64,000 bases of DNA from Lateolabrax maculatus (GCA_031216445.1 CM062219.1:19354501-19418500), one strand, 5' to 3'; positions 1 to 10,797 are shown, counted from the stretch's first letter. Notes: generated by a model not told the origin, from the letters alone. Numbers and translations are program-made.

Positions 1-1077
1 CCCCAAAAAAATCAAATAAAAGTTCACTATAACAGTTTTAAAATATTCCTATAATATTCTTATATGTCTGTGGTACTCAATTCTAAATTTAATTATCTTA
101 CTGTAAGCCTTTCTTAATAAATTCCACGATAACGTTCCTATAATATTCCCATAATGCTGTTATAGAGACTTGAGAGAATGTATCTTGCACTAAATGATGA
201 GTTTACAGTGATTTTATTTGACTTTTGTCATCTGTGATACATCTATAGGGACTTGTATTTAACAGTGTATTTATGGTATACACAGGCTTACAGTATATAG
301 CCAATACAGCGCATATAACATATATATATATAATATAATTATTATAATATTCCTATAGAAGTATATTATGTCTGTTGTTCTCAATGCCGACAGTGATCTT
401 ATTGTATGTCCTGTATGTTTAAATCTCACTAAAACAGTCCTCTAACATCACTACAGTATTCTGAGATGATGTGTTTATGGGGAGTTGATACATACTGTAT
501 GACCTACAGTGTTTCTATGATATTAAAAAGTCACTATAGTGCAGCAACATGGGATTATTGTCTAGGATATATTGCTTTCATAATAGCTTTTGACTTTATG
601 ATATCTTTATAATATTTCTTTAATACTCCTATATAGAGAGTGGCAGTGTGCATGCAGGCCTCAGCTGTGATCTTATGATGTTTGTTTATTGCATTAACAT
701 TCCTGTAGAGACTGAGAGGAACGTTTATGGGGATTTTTCTCTCCTATTTTTTGCAGCCGAAGCAGCATCACTATCCTCATTCTTGTTCAAATTGAGATCT
801 TCTGACATTATATGATAAGAATGCCTCCTGTGATGTCTCTGAAATATTCCTGGACTACCCCAGCCACTTAGGCTGTGTACAGCAGGCCTCAGCTGTGATC
901 CAATTTGTTTATTGCGTTAACATTCTTGTAGGAATATTTAGTGTTTTTCCTCTCCTGCATTTGCATCTCGTGCAGCATCACCAGCCTCACTCCTGCTGCA
1001 CAGATATTTCCTGATATCTTTCAGTGCATGCAGCCTCTCTACATTTCATAACAGGATTAATGTGAGTCCGTTTCTTT

Positions 1078-1109
<32 letters not shown>

Positions 1110-1999
1110 TTCATTTTGGGGTGTTTCTGATTTTTTTTCCTTTTTTTTTTCCTCCTCCTCTTCAGACCAAAGTTGCTCCCAGAGGAGGAGAGGAGCAGAG
1201 AAAACATGGCCGAGAGCGCGGGACGCTGTTTCCTGTCCGTCAGGTTCACAACACAGGCTGCTCTTTAAAAAAAAAAAAAACACAAACTTTTAAACGGAGT
1301 GATGAGTTCGGGCATTTAACGGGCTGCTGCAGGAACATTTTTACAGAGCGGAGAGAGAGTGTGAGACATTTCTCTCTTCTCGGCTGCCTGTGTCTGTGCA
1401 GGTTCACGATTCAACACCGAGCCTTGTGCATGTGAAATAGCGTGTCCAGCCCGGTGCAGAGGGCACGGAGCAGCCTGCAAACTCACACAAGACAACAACA
1501 AAAAAGAAACACCTATCATGGGCAACAAAAGGAAGAGAGAGGGGGGGGGGAAAAATCACTCTACACATGAAGGAAAAAAGGACTTAAAATGAGATATACT
1601 ACCATGGATGTTGGGAACATTTTCAAATCGCTGTTTCGCATCTATAAGACAACAAAATTACTAATGCAGCATCACAGAATTCTCTGCACACACACACACA
1701 CACACAAACAAAAATGAAATTGCAAAAAACCAACAATATGCACTGACTTTTTTTTTCCCTGCAAGTTACTCTACATAAACACAACTTTCTGTGCAAACAG
1801 TTGAAAAAGACTGAGAGAAGGCTAGAAGATATGCAGGTTATGTGCCGTGCAACTCACACGTTAACAATGTAAACAGTCGCTGTATGAAGCCTGCAGGACG
1901 CCTTAATGTTCTGCGGCTGGCACTGCCGTGATACTACACAATATATTCCTACTAACAACGACAAGAAGAAGAAGAAAAGAAGAGGGAGAGCGTCCTTAC
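1..1999 (-). other. tcf4: tcf4 intron following the first coding exon (partial)
   Basis: Starts with donor GTAAGG at 1999-1994 and runs off the window. The left 1 kb is AT-rich and holds diverged direct repeats. The right 1 kb has a (CT)n run at 1081-1111, mixed pyrimidine to 1162, an A tract at 1267-1280 and a short (CA)n at 1687-1706. I looked on the minus strand for the next coding exon (Met-Phe-Ser-Pro-Pro) and did not find it, so this intron is at least 2 kb. Confidence 0.85.
654..1018. repeat. Diverged direct duplication inside the tcf4 intron
   Basis: Two copies of a unit of about 140-155 bp, offset by 228 bp: 654-809 and 882-1018. Both begin with an identical 19-mer (GCAGGCCTCAGCTGTGATC). 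Both continue with TTTGTTTATTGC, a TTAACATTC block, a TTTTTCTCTCCT-like block, GCAGCATCAC and a CCTCA-rich end. Weaker echoes of the same wording at 66-110 and 370-415 (GTCTGT, then CTCAAT) suggest the whole 40-1018 stretch is an old tandem array. Confidence 0.7.
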
Positions 2000-2071
2000 C
2001 GCGCTGAAATCCAGTAAGTCACTCAGTTCCTTGTCTGTTCCCAAAGCTGCCATCCGCTGTTGATGATGCAT
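2000..2071 (-). CDS. tcf4: TCF4 first coding exon (N-terminal 24 codons)
   Basis: TCF4 is a class I bHLH (E-protein) transcription factor that dimerises with tissue-specific bHLH proteins and binds CANNTG E-boxes in the nucleus. This exon encodes only its start. It reads MHHQQRMAALGT, then DKELSDLLDFSA, 24 codons beginning at the ATG at 2071-2069. The His-His-Gln-Gln start followed by RMAAL fits the TCF4-B isoform; TCF12 begins MNPQQQRMAAI and TCF3 begins MNQPQRMAPV. The DKELSDLLDF motif is the LxxLL-type core of activation domain 1, which contacts the TAF4 and p300/CBP KIX surfaces. An A at -3 gives a good initiation context. The exon ends exactly at codon 24 in GCG followed by GTAAGG (donor GT at 1999-1998), as in the vertebrate gene where the next exon starts with Met-Phe-Ser. 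A second in-frame Met lies at codon 7. The remaining exons are beyond position 1. Identification is very secure. Confidence 0.95.
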
Positions 2072-2092
2072 TTTTAGCAAAATCGCACGGAC
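2072..2092 (-). other. tcf4: 5'UTR part of tcf4 coding exon, with splice acceptor at 2093-2094
   Basis: On the minus strand a pyrimidine-rich run of CT repeats, then TTTGTTTCCATGTTTTAG, ends at 2093. After it come GTCCGTGCGATTTTGCT and AAAAATG. This gives a standard acceptor and a 21-nt UTR segment before the start codon. The acceptor is read from sequence and agrees with the usual vertebrate structure, a non-coding exon 1 spliced just upstream of the ATG. RNA data would be needed to confirm it. Confidence 0.7.
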
Positions 2093-2330
2093 CTAAAACA
2101 TGGAAACAAATGGAGAGAGAGAGACAGATGGATAGATGAAAGAGGACAGGTAGACAGATTGATAGATGGAGAGATAGAGGGAGAGGAGAGAGGAGAGAGG
2201 AGGAAGACCTCGGCTCTTTTTTTTTTTTTTCTTCTCTCTTTCTTTTTTTTTTTTTTTTTTTTTTTCTCTCTTCTCTCTCTTGCGCACCGCTCCGCTCCCG
2301 GATCTCTTTTCCTCCACAGCGAAATAAATC
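2093..2330 (-). other. tcf4: Probable tcf4 intron 1 (3' part)
   Basis: Lies between the putative non-coding exon and the acceptor at 2093. On the plus strand it carries long T and CT tracts at 2218-2280, which become poly-A/GA in the pre-mRNA, and GATAGATGGA-type repeats at 2125-2180. The upstream donor is not certain. GTAAG-like matches are absent and weak candidates (GAG then GTGATC or GTCGGA) occur in the CpG island. Confidence 0.5.
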
Positions 2331-2442
2331 CAGCGAAACAGCCTCAGAGCCTCGATCAGAAACCTAGTTCTCTGTCATCCTCGGAGCGGGGGGCTCGGTC
2401 CCGGGTCCCTGGGCTGCCAGCGGGGAGTAGACTCGCAAGAAG

Positions 2443-2487
2443 AAGAAAAAGAAAAAAGAAAAAAGAAAAAAAAAAAAAAAAAAAAAA
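2443..2487. repeat. A-rich tract (U-rich in the tcf4 transcript)
   Basis: AAGA and AAAAG repeats followed by an uninterrupted A run. Together with the T-rich tract at 2218-2270 it forms a long complementary pair on the same transcript. Confidence 0.9.
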
Positions 2488-2754
2488 AGCTGACAGGATA
2501 TAAAAGACGGGGAGGGGAGGGGGGGGGCGACAGGACGGGAGTCTTTTTCGCGTGCGTTTCGGTGTGTTTCCCCCCCCCCCACCACACCACCACCACCAAG
2601 CCAAACAAGTCCGACCTCTCGCGCTCAGCCGCGCTCGCTCCGCTGTCAGCCTCGCGCGCGACGCGAGGAAACGACACGCCGAGTCTCCGCGAGCCGCTCC
2701 GGGGTCCGCGAGCAGATCACCTCCGAGCCGCGTGCTGCCTGCTCTGCGCGTCTC

Positions 2755-2836
2755 TGTGCGTGTGTGTGCGTGTGTCTCTGTGCGTGTGTGTGCGTGTGTG
2801 TCTCTGTGTGTGTCTGTGTGTGTGTGTGTGTGTGTG
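2755..2836. repeat. (GT)n microsatellite with CGTG and CTCT interruptions
   Basis: About 80 bp of TGTGTG broken by periodic TGCG and TCTCTG units, giving an imperfect repeat of roughly 20 bp. It lies inside the CpG island next to the tcf4 first exon. Confidence 0.9.
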
Positions 2837-2978
2837 GTGCGTGTCGGGGGCAGGGTCCGGGCGGGCTGCGGGTGCTGCAGATCGCCGGGTGCGCAGGACG
2901 GATCCCACGTGCGTCTGGCACAGCCGCGGCCTGATAAATGTGCTCGTGCGGCCACCTAGCTCACACTGTGGTCCAACA

Positions 2979-2996
2979 CTGCTGCTGCTGCTGCTG
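2979..2996. repeat. (CTG)6 trinucleotide run
   Basis: Six perfect CTG units (CAG on the tcf4 strand) close to the inferred transcription start. Confidence 0.95.
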
Positions 2997-3062
2997 CACC
3001 GAGCCGGGCTGCGGGAACAACGAGCCAACTGCGGAGAAAAAATGGGTTTGTTGGTTTGACTG

Positions 3063-3115
3063 ATTGGCTGATTGGTGCGGTGATTGGCTGCTTTGATTCG
3101 GATTGGGCTAATTGG
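3063..3115 (-). promoter_or_regulatory. tcf4: Cluster of five CCAAT boxes (NF-Y sites) upstream of tcf4
   Basis: ATTGG on the plus strand (CCAAT on the gene strand) occurs at 3063-3067, 3071-3075, 3083-3087, 3102-3106 and 3111-3115. NF-Y binds CCAAT, typically 60-100 bp upstream of the start, which would put initiation around 2950-3030. Five copies in 53 bp is well above chance, and the orientation agrees with the minus-strand gene. Confidence 0.75.
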
Positions 3116-3120
3116 GGTTG

Positions 3121-5300
3121 GAAAAGGTGATCCCCCCCCCCTCCCGGAGTTTAGGGAACCGCAATGGTGCTTGAATTCTAAACAAAATAAAACTTTTTTG
3201 AAATAATTTAAAAAATGTTACTAATTATGAATGTTGAATGTATTTACTTATTAGTGTTTATTTCATATTTCCATCATTTTATTAGTTGAGGTGGTTAGTT
3301 TTTCATCAGATCATTTATTTTGCATCCCTACATATATCTATCTATGTATGCATCTTCCTTTATGTAAGCTATTTTATGTAACTAGTTTTTCTATTGCTTT
3401 TTTAAGAGTAAAAAGTGCATTGAAACGAGTGCAGTGCTTGACCTGCCTGGTAACCCCCTATGGGTCTCCACTTAAACCACAACAGCACCAAAACCCACCT
3501 CTCTGGAAATACTTTTCAGTATTTTGCTTATTTTGTGTGTGTGTTTGTGTGTGTGTGTGCGTGCAGCCCACAGCCTGCAGGTATGAAATGACTGGCCTAT
3601 TTCTGCAAATTACACCCTGCATGTGCGGGTTTCTCTCGCAGAGAAAGAGCCTGCAAAAGCACACAGGTGCAGGTACGACATTAAGGCTTGTTCGGTGCCT
3701 GTGTAAAGTGGTCCTGCCTGTTGGCCCTTCACAGGCCGTCCCTCTCAAACAAACTAAAAGCCACGTAACAACTTGTGCAGAAAGCAGCAGAGAGCACAGA
3801 TCCACTTGTTAGAAAATACAGAAGTGCAAGCATGTTCTGTGTTGCACTGCTGATCTGGGGTGAATTTAATCAACAGTTTTCATGTTAGGAGTGTTGACGG
3901 GACGATCCTGTCAGAGATGAAGTGGACAGTAAACACACCACAACTGTCTTTATCCACTTTTTTAAGCTGACACACACCTGACAAACACTGCCCTCGGACC
4001 AAAGACCCCCAGGGTCCTCAAAAACCTCCAGATTCACTACGTGTCAGTTGTTGTTGTTTTGTTTTTTTTAGCACTTTGATTACTTGCAAATTCATAAGGG
4101 AAAGTGCACCATAAACTAAGGCACATCCTGCGTTATTAGCCAATAGTGTGGCCCTGTCTTGCAGAGAGGCCCTGGATCAATATGTCCTCAAATAGGGGCC
4201 CAACAACTAATTTCTTCCACTCTGGACAGCCTGTCCTTTTTGGGTCCCCATGAAAAAAACCACCACACCACTTATACTTATCTTATACTGTGACAATAGA
4301 CATGAAGTTAGTGAACAAACTAACATGGATGATGTGAAGAGAATGATGTGTTTTGTTTTGTTTCTTCATTGTAAAGTTTGTTAATATAATGCTCAGAATA
4401 GCAGATTAGCAGTGGAGAGTAAATGTTGATATGATATCATCTGTCCACAGAACAGATAATCATAGCAACAGACACAAACCACTGGCTGCCTGGAAGGAGG
4501 TCGATTTAAAACATCTGCATGTAAAGTTGTGCAAAGTTAGAGTTGATGGGCAACATGCAAAGTCACTGAAAGAACGCCACATGTAAATGACAGGATAAGT
4601 TTAAGCTACCAAAACTACTTGGTAGGAAAGTACACTTTCATGGTTACAAGAAACAAACATTAACTAAGAAAGTTATAACAAAGATTTGATTTGGTGACAT
4701 ATGTGTTTAGTGGTGGTGACAGCAGGTGTGTTTTTACAATACAGGGCCTAGAGTGATTTAGAAATGACACGTATAAGAAGAGCAACTGGCAGCACGAAAA
4801 GGTTAAGGGACGAATTACCTCACATTGTTTTAGTTAAAAGCCAGCCAATCATGTTGTCCTACACGTCATACGGATCTCATGATTTTGCATCACACAAAAT
4901 GGGCACGTGCTCCTGCTTTTGTCTCCTGCATCACGTCCAGTATGTGCATGTATCGCAGAGTTCGCAAGTAACGCTGAAAACTACAGAGAGGTAAATACCA
5001 AATGGAAATACATTGAATGGCCATTGCAGAAAAAATGCTGACCACAAATAGTTTTAAAAATGGGGAAAATTTTAAAGCTGCACCAATCATTGTATTTGTA
5101 CTTACAATGAATGAAATGATTATGTGTAATTTGAGAGGTGTTGGTTACAGTGACAAACCCACAGAGAATTATCCCCCGACTCAAAAGTTTCCCCAAATGG
5201 CAAAAAAAAAAAAAAAAAAATCAATGTATGCTGCTATAAGAATAAACACATAACCATATATAGCCATTTGAAAAAATTACCATGTTCACAATGTTATTGC
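3121..5300. other. Upstream sequence without a recognised gene
   Basis: Ordinary AT-rich single-copy-looking DNA. It holds a C9 run at 3132-3140, a short (GT)n at 3534-3561 and an A18 tract near 5202-5220. Open frames here are short and have no splice signals or recognisable protein content. Confidence 0.6.
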
Positions 5301-5309
5301 TGAGGACAG

Positions 5310-6395
5310 AGCTGGCCCTCCCTTTAAGTCAGCTAAGCGTCAGTTTAGGGCCCCGCAGCCACCAGGGGCCCCCCAAACTCACGCGTTATTTGCTGACCAG
5401 GCAACTCTACATATCTACATTGAATTGGTACATGTTGTTGCTGATGTAATGCTAGCTACTGACAGTCTTCCGTGATAGGGCGACAAGAGAGGATCATCCC
5501 GTTTGTTTGACCCAAAACTGGAAACCAATGAAGTATGAATGTTCAAAGAGAAAATGAACGAAATCTTCATTGCATGCCCATGTGAACAAGGCAAAAAAAA
5601 AATGACATTTAGTTAGATTAGCAAATTAAACAAATCCATATTTAGCTAAAGATGTACAGGTAAATAAAGTAATTCACCCCTGGATTTACATTAATTTATA
5701 TTTAGCATTGTTTTCACAATAAATAAAACTATTATTTCTCAGAAGCAATTATGTTTTTCGGTGGTGGTGGAGCACCGTTGAATTTCCCACTGCCTTCTCT
5801 TTGAATAGTTTTGTGTGCAATCTGTACACTGATAGCTACTTTTAAAATCACAATTCACTGTGTTGTCTTCTTGTACTTGTATATTACCTTGTATTATTAA
5901 TCTTGTTTGATCTATTCTGCACGTTATGCATGTTTTACTTCTGAATATATATTATAATTGTCCCACACAGCAGCTGGAGATTCTGCTGCAACTCCTGGTT
6001 CAGGTATAGAGGACACCATAAAAGATAATGTTGCTGGTAAGTGTACAATATGTGGGCAATGTTACGTTAATAATATGTCTTTATTTACAATAAATTGACC
6101 TTATGTATGATTTAATTATAATGATTAAGATAATGCTTTAAACTAGTAATTGTATTTTAAACATTTTTTTAAGTAGAGTCTTGTGTTATGCTTTTATTCA
6201 TTTCTTTATTCTTAAAAAAGTTATTTATGGTCTTTTAACTTTGTTTCTATTCCTTTGCTGCATAAAGAATTGCATATTAATTTTGTAATTGCACTGTGTT
6301 TTCTGTTTTTTTTTTGTCCTTGAAACACTTAATAAACTTTTCTTTGAAAAGTGCTATATAAATAAAGTGTATTATTATTATTATTATGGTTACGT
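5310..6395 (+). mobile_element. Decayed DNA-transposon/retroelement composite (family uncertain)
   Basis: Begins with a GGGCCCC-rich segment (5340-5385) of a type I recall from teleost hAT-like (ZMYM1-like) elements. An exon-like piece lies at 5971-6042. It ends in a tail reading AAGTGCTATATAAATAAAG, then (TTA)n, at 6350-6387, the form seen at the 3' end of many fish elements. No long frame survives. The grouping into one element is inference. Confidence 0.4.
5971..6041 (+). pseudogene. Exon-like fragment, probably from a transposase gene
   Basis: A TTGTCCCACACAG acceptor-like sequence is followed by about 71 nt open in one frame (AGDSAATPGSGIEDTIKDNV) and then GTAAGTGTA, a good donor. The Ser/Ala/Pro-rich wording resembles the linker after the N-terminus of ZMYM/hAT-type transposase proteins of fish, but I cannot assign it firmly. 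No adjoining exon is visible. Confidence 0.35.
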
Positions 6396-6474
6396 CCTGT
6401 CAGAAGTTCAGCAAACACATATTGATTATCAACATAAAGTTTAAGTGCAGTTGTTTGTTCTTCTTTTAGAGAAA

Positions 6475-6640
6475 ATTTACCGTCCAGTCTGTTTTGAGTT
6501 TGATAGTGCCTCTGTAGCCGTCCAGGGAACGGGAGCCGCCATATTGGATATTTACAAAGACACCTGAACGGCGCTCGTCTCTGTCAGTAAAAAATCCCGT
6601 CTCCTACTAAATAAACGCTTGTGATTGGTTAGCCCGATAA
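6475..6640. repeat. Teleost interspersed repeat fragment
   Basis: Contains the wording GAGCCGCCATATTGGAT, ACAGACACCTGAACGGCGCT-like and GTAAAAAATCCCGTCTCCT, which I recognise as recurrent in teleost genomes. Family name not assigned. From 6640 to 7690 I see no gene or repeat. Confidence 0.45.
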
Positions 6641-7699
6641 ATGGGCAGAGAAATCAGTTTGAATGGGAGAGGGGTCAGACGTATCTGCCAGAGCAAGTGA
6701 AACATGAGCTGCAGGTTTGTCTGGTTCCCAGGCTGAACTGTCACCTTCTTGCAGCTTCTCTTTCACTATCAACACGTGAATGCAGGAAAGAGTTACATAA
6801 CACTCAAACAACATATCCTGGTTTAGTCTGAGTGTTTTAACCTTGAAGCAGAGCAGGAACGCACAGTTATGGTGTGACACAGAACACAGCACGTCTGTCA
6901 CAACTGGGTCAAAACAGAGCTGCAAAAATCACCCTTGATACAGAGAAGTTATTACATAATGAGCTGGGAAGGAGGGGGCGTGGGGGAGATACTTCCTGGT
7001 GTGACTCAGTAAGTGGATACAAGCCTACACAACATTTCCCAGAAAATGAGGGGAAAAAAACACTAACATATAAAGCAGTACACAAAAGACACACTGCAAA
7101 AATGCCAGCTTACAGCATGAGGTGAAAGAGACAGGTGCATGTCTTCTTGAGACAATGGGAAGTTAGTTGTTGTAGTCTGACCCGTAGATTTGGCCTGCTT
7201 ATCAACACAGTCAGCGGCTGGAGCAGCAGCAGTAGCAGTAGTCAAGTTTTCATCCAAATTTAACACAAATTTTAAACAGATTTCCCGAAAATCCATAAAA
7301 GAAAATGCGAATGAATACACGTTTCCCTGCACCACTGTTATGCTTGAAAACAGGTTATTAGTAAAGCAGCATTACAGCAGCTTGGCTCTGTAGATGACCG
7401 TGTCGATCTGTCAGTCAACTTATATCATATCATCACTCGTGTCATATCTCAACAGGTATTGAATCGATTGTAGTGAAAAACAATGATTATTTGGTACAAA
7501 AAATCCATGTCCCCCTCAGGATGAATTTTAATAACTTTAATAATCCCTTCACTTTCTAAACTCATTATCAGGTCAAAATTTTTGTTTGTCCAATACTTTT
7601 ATGCAAAGATAACTATATAGATACTATGTTTTGTTCTAATTAGCAAATGTTAGCACGCTAGCAAGCTGGTGAACATTAAACCGGCTAACCATCAGCATG

Positions 7700-7820
7700 T
7701 TGATAGTAGACAGCAGAGAGGGAGACAGGAAATGTGGGGTCAGCCATGCAACAAAAAGTTCTCTGGCCTGACGTGAACCTGGGACGTTGTGGTTACACGG
7801 CATCCGCCTTAGACCACCGA
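7700..7820 (-). mobile_element. tRNA-derived SINE
   Basis: On the minus strand it opens with GGTGGTCTAAGGCGGATGCC, an A-box-like segment (complement of 7806-7816). A degenerate B-box GGTTCACGTC (complement of 7770-7779) follows at tRNA spacing. Then come TTGTTGCATG and a CATTTCCTGTCTC tail common to a percomorph SINE family. The B-box carries C in place of GA, so the internal Pol III promoter is probably dead. Confidence 0.7.
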
Positions 7821-8111
7821 AATAAAATGGTGACGAGAGACATAAAGAGAGAGGAATTCTGCAGCATTTAGGAGCTTCTAGACCCTAAATAAAGTATTAC
7901 ATGAATTAAGTTGATTAAAAAAAAATACCAGGTAACACAGAAAGCTCCGTCGGCCCCAGCTCTTGAGCAACACTGATTATGTTTCTAAGAAAACTACAGA
8001 CATGAATGAAGACGGGATGAAAAAATGACAGGAGTGAATTTAAAATGTGATGATGGTGGTGGTGGTCAAGGAAATAGCAGGGCTGAGTGACTGGGAGGAA
8101 TTAATGGTATA

Positions 8112-8129
8112 AACACACACAGACACACA

Positions 8130-8172
<43 letters not shown>

Positions 8173-8284
8173 ACACACATGCAGTGTATACACAAAAGCA
8201 CACCCTCCTGCAGGGAAGCTGTGCAAGCAGACACACACTAAATGCATGCAACTACGCATGCATATTCATTTTTTTTCTGTCTCA

Positions 8285-8323
<39 letters not shown>

Positions 8324-8457
8324 CGCCCCTCTGCAGCCTCTAACAGTGTGTTTTTGCCAAACACCTGTGTAATCGTACAGCTGTGGAGAATGCTGGGAAA
8401 GGACCGGGGGAACTGAACACCGCACAGCTAATACCCTTTGATTCCACCCGGATCACT

Positions 8458-8500
<43 letters not shown>

Positions 8501-8645
8501 GTGTGAGCGCTTTTGGAGATTGGAGAGAAAGAGAGAGAGAGAGAGAGAAGGAGGAAAAGCAAGAGAGTGGATGAGTGTTGGCTCAAGTCTGTGTGTTTAT
8601 GAGGTGTGTGCGTGTGTGTGCGTGCGTGTGTGTGTGTGTGTGCGT
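8112..8645. repeat. Cluster of four (CA)n/(GT)n microsatellites and one (GA)n
   Basis: CA tracts lie at 8112-8170 and 8286-8321, GT at 8460-8497, GA at 8528-8549 and GT/GC at 8603-8645. The sense flips from CA to GT within 140 bp. Short Thr-His and Cys-Val frames here are repeat translations, not genes. From 8646 to 9445 nothing is recognised. Confidence 0.9.
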
Positions 8646-9446
8646 ATAATCTGTCCCCAGTAACAGCGTTCTAGAACATTCCTCCATCCTCCTCCTCCTC
8701 CAGCTGAACTCATCGAGCGCCCTCTTCCTAAAGACAGTCAAGCCATCCACCACAGAGGAAGAAGCTGCTGTCCCTGTTTGGGTTTTTTTGGCAGAAAACT
8801 TTTTACTGTAATTTCACTGTCTGTCTGCTTTTTCAGCCATATATATGGGAAACGGTGAATGAAACGGGGCAGAACAGGCAGCCCAATACGGCAACCCTGG
8901 GCTGTGTAGATTTTGCTGATGATCTAATCTCATGAATGCGCATCCACGCGTAAACAAGTACCGTGCGATTCATGCCAAGTTTGTCCGGTTAGGAGAGTTT
9001 TTTGGATCTGACTCGGGACTCGGGAACTCTTTCAATAGAGCCTGACAGAAGAAAGTGCGAAAGATTCAGGATGAGAATACGAGACACAAGCATCACAAGT
9101 AAGGAAATAAGGAAGTACGGAAGTAGGAGTGCTTTCACACCAAACCTGCTCAGTTTGGTTCAGACACACTCTGGTAACCCTACCTGTTCTGCAAAAACCT
9201 GGATTACGTACAATAACAATGTTTTTTATGTCAAATGCTAACAAATAATTACTTTTTACAATATCTGTGCATTGCAAGTACTGTATGATTAGGTTTAGGG
9301 TAAAAAATATGCTTACGGCCAATTAACTATAGTAAGGTAATGATAAGGGAGTATTTTTTCAGGTTTTTTTTCCCCTAAGCATTCTCTGGTATTGTACGAC
9401 TGAGTACTAACAATACTGTTTGTATTATTTATTTAACTATAGAGAT

Positions 9447-9530
9447 ATAGGGCGCCTCTCACCCAGTGTCAGCTGGGATTGGCTGTAGCCCCCCTGCAAG
9501 TGGTACAGAAAATGGATGACTGGCTATAGG
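9447..9530 (+). repeat. LINE/SINE 3' tail fragment
   Basis: Reads GGGCGCCTCTCACCCAGTGT, then CAGCTGGGATTGGCT, then AGAAAATGGATG, the typical 3' end of a widespread fish LINE-related tail. A second copy of the same wording lies at 54565-54640. The flanking 9531-10690 holds no recognisable gene. Confidence 0.6.
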
Positions 9531-10797
9531 GTAGGATGGATGGGTGGGGGTGTGTGTTCGTATTATGAAAATGTCTGATAACTTTCATGTCACGACAAAC
9601 TGCTGGACACTAAAAAAGTAATGAAATGAAAATGAAATTGCAGGTATGTGACGGGATGCAAACTCTGGTCTTTTTAATGAAAGTCAACATAGCTGCACGC
9701 TCATCCACCACCCCGATCCCATTAACATTCTTTGTAAACCTTGAGGTTTCAAGTGATCTTGTGTTGTGAGTGACCATGCGGTAACTATTTGTCCTGATAC
9801 ATCAAGTAATTACAAGATGCCTCTTTTTCCTCAAGTTTCAACCTGATTGTCATTGTTTATAACGTATGAGGTCAAGTTGCAGTCTGGACTAATCATGCTC
9901 AGTGCATGACTCGTGATCGCTCACCAGAATTTTTAAGGGTTTATGTCACACAAATAATGCAGGATGACATCACCAAGCCAATGAATAAGTGAAAGGTTTA
10001 TACATCTTGGTGTGTAGTGACGATGAATAAAAACATGGAGAGAAAAAAAACTTGTATAATAATCTACTAAATACAGAAATGATGACGGCATGTTCTCTTT
10101 CAGAAATTAGGTTTCTGTCCACCTGCCCACCATACTTATTCTGCAAAATGATTCAAAAGATTTCTAAAGATACATTTTTTGATTATTTTAATCCAGATGG
10201 GCTTCTGCGTTCAGTGCACCAGCACTTCAAGGAAATTTTGTGCAAGGTTTCTTAATTTTCAATTTTCTGAGGTGCAGTTATTTCCCGCTACTCTGCATTA
10301 CTGCTGCTGTCTTTATTCCCCCTGAAAAGTACAACTGCTCTCCAGTTCTGGCCAACCTGCATAAACAGCTGCAAAGGTTCTGGTGACACGGTGAACGTGG
10401 CAATTCGTGTTGGTCAGAGGCCTCAGTGGCAGCCACGTTTCTGCCGGGTCTTTGTAAGTCTGACTCCTAGAGTTCAAACAGAGGTGTAGTAATGAGCCAC
10501 AAGTTTCCAACTTCCACATCTGACTGGAATGTGGCTAAGCAGCCCTGCCTGCTCGCTCAGGTAAAAGCAACCGTTATTAACAGTTGAAGGCCCGAAGAGC
10601 AACTGAGGTTCTTTTCAGCGGGAGAAGCTCAGCAGGTGTCAGATCTCACTGCAGAATTCCTGGTTGGTGTGAGTCTGTGTCTGAGAGTGTGAGGGTGGAT
10701 GTTTCTGTAAGGCGGCGTGTGTGTATGTGTGTGTTTTGGGGAGAAGGAGGCGGGTGCCAAGCAGATGGTTTACACAGGTGTCTCTAGTATGTATATA

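Larger units (their letters stand above)
2280..3000 (-). promoter_or_regulatory. tcf4: CpG island / 5' exon and core promoter of tcf4
   Basis: Sharp rise in G+C and CpG density, with repeated CGCG, GCGCG and CCGCG between about 2530 and 2960. The flanks are AT-rich. No TATA box is obvious at a fixed distance, as expected for a CpG-island promoter with dispersed starts. The non-coding first exon of tcf4 should lie in this block, transcribed leftwards. It also holds an A tract (2443-2487), a C9 run (2571-2580), a (GT)n minisatellite and a (CTG)6 run. Confidence 0.65.

Noticed and set aside
1046..1249. Minus-strand frame containing Met-Phe-Ser followed by SSSG, resembling the start of tcf4 coding exon 2 (Met-Phe-Ser-Pro-Pro, SSGK)
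   Set aside because: No AG acceptor precedes the ATG, the Pro-Pro-Val and following residues do not match, and the frame runs into poly-Lys/Arg from the CT tract.
2979..2996. Orthologue of the human CTG18.1 repeat
   Set aside because: Human CTG18.1 is in a downstream intron; this run lies near the start of transcription.
2356..3059. Overlapping frames of 73-199 codons on both strands in the CpG island
   Set aside because: Composed of poly-Phe, Thr-His or Val-Cys repeats from A/T and GT tracts; the block is promoter and 5'UTR.
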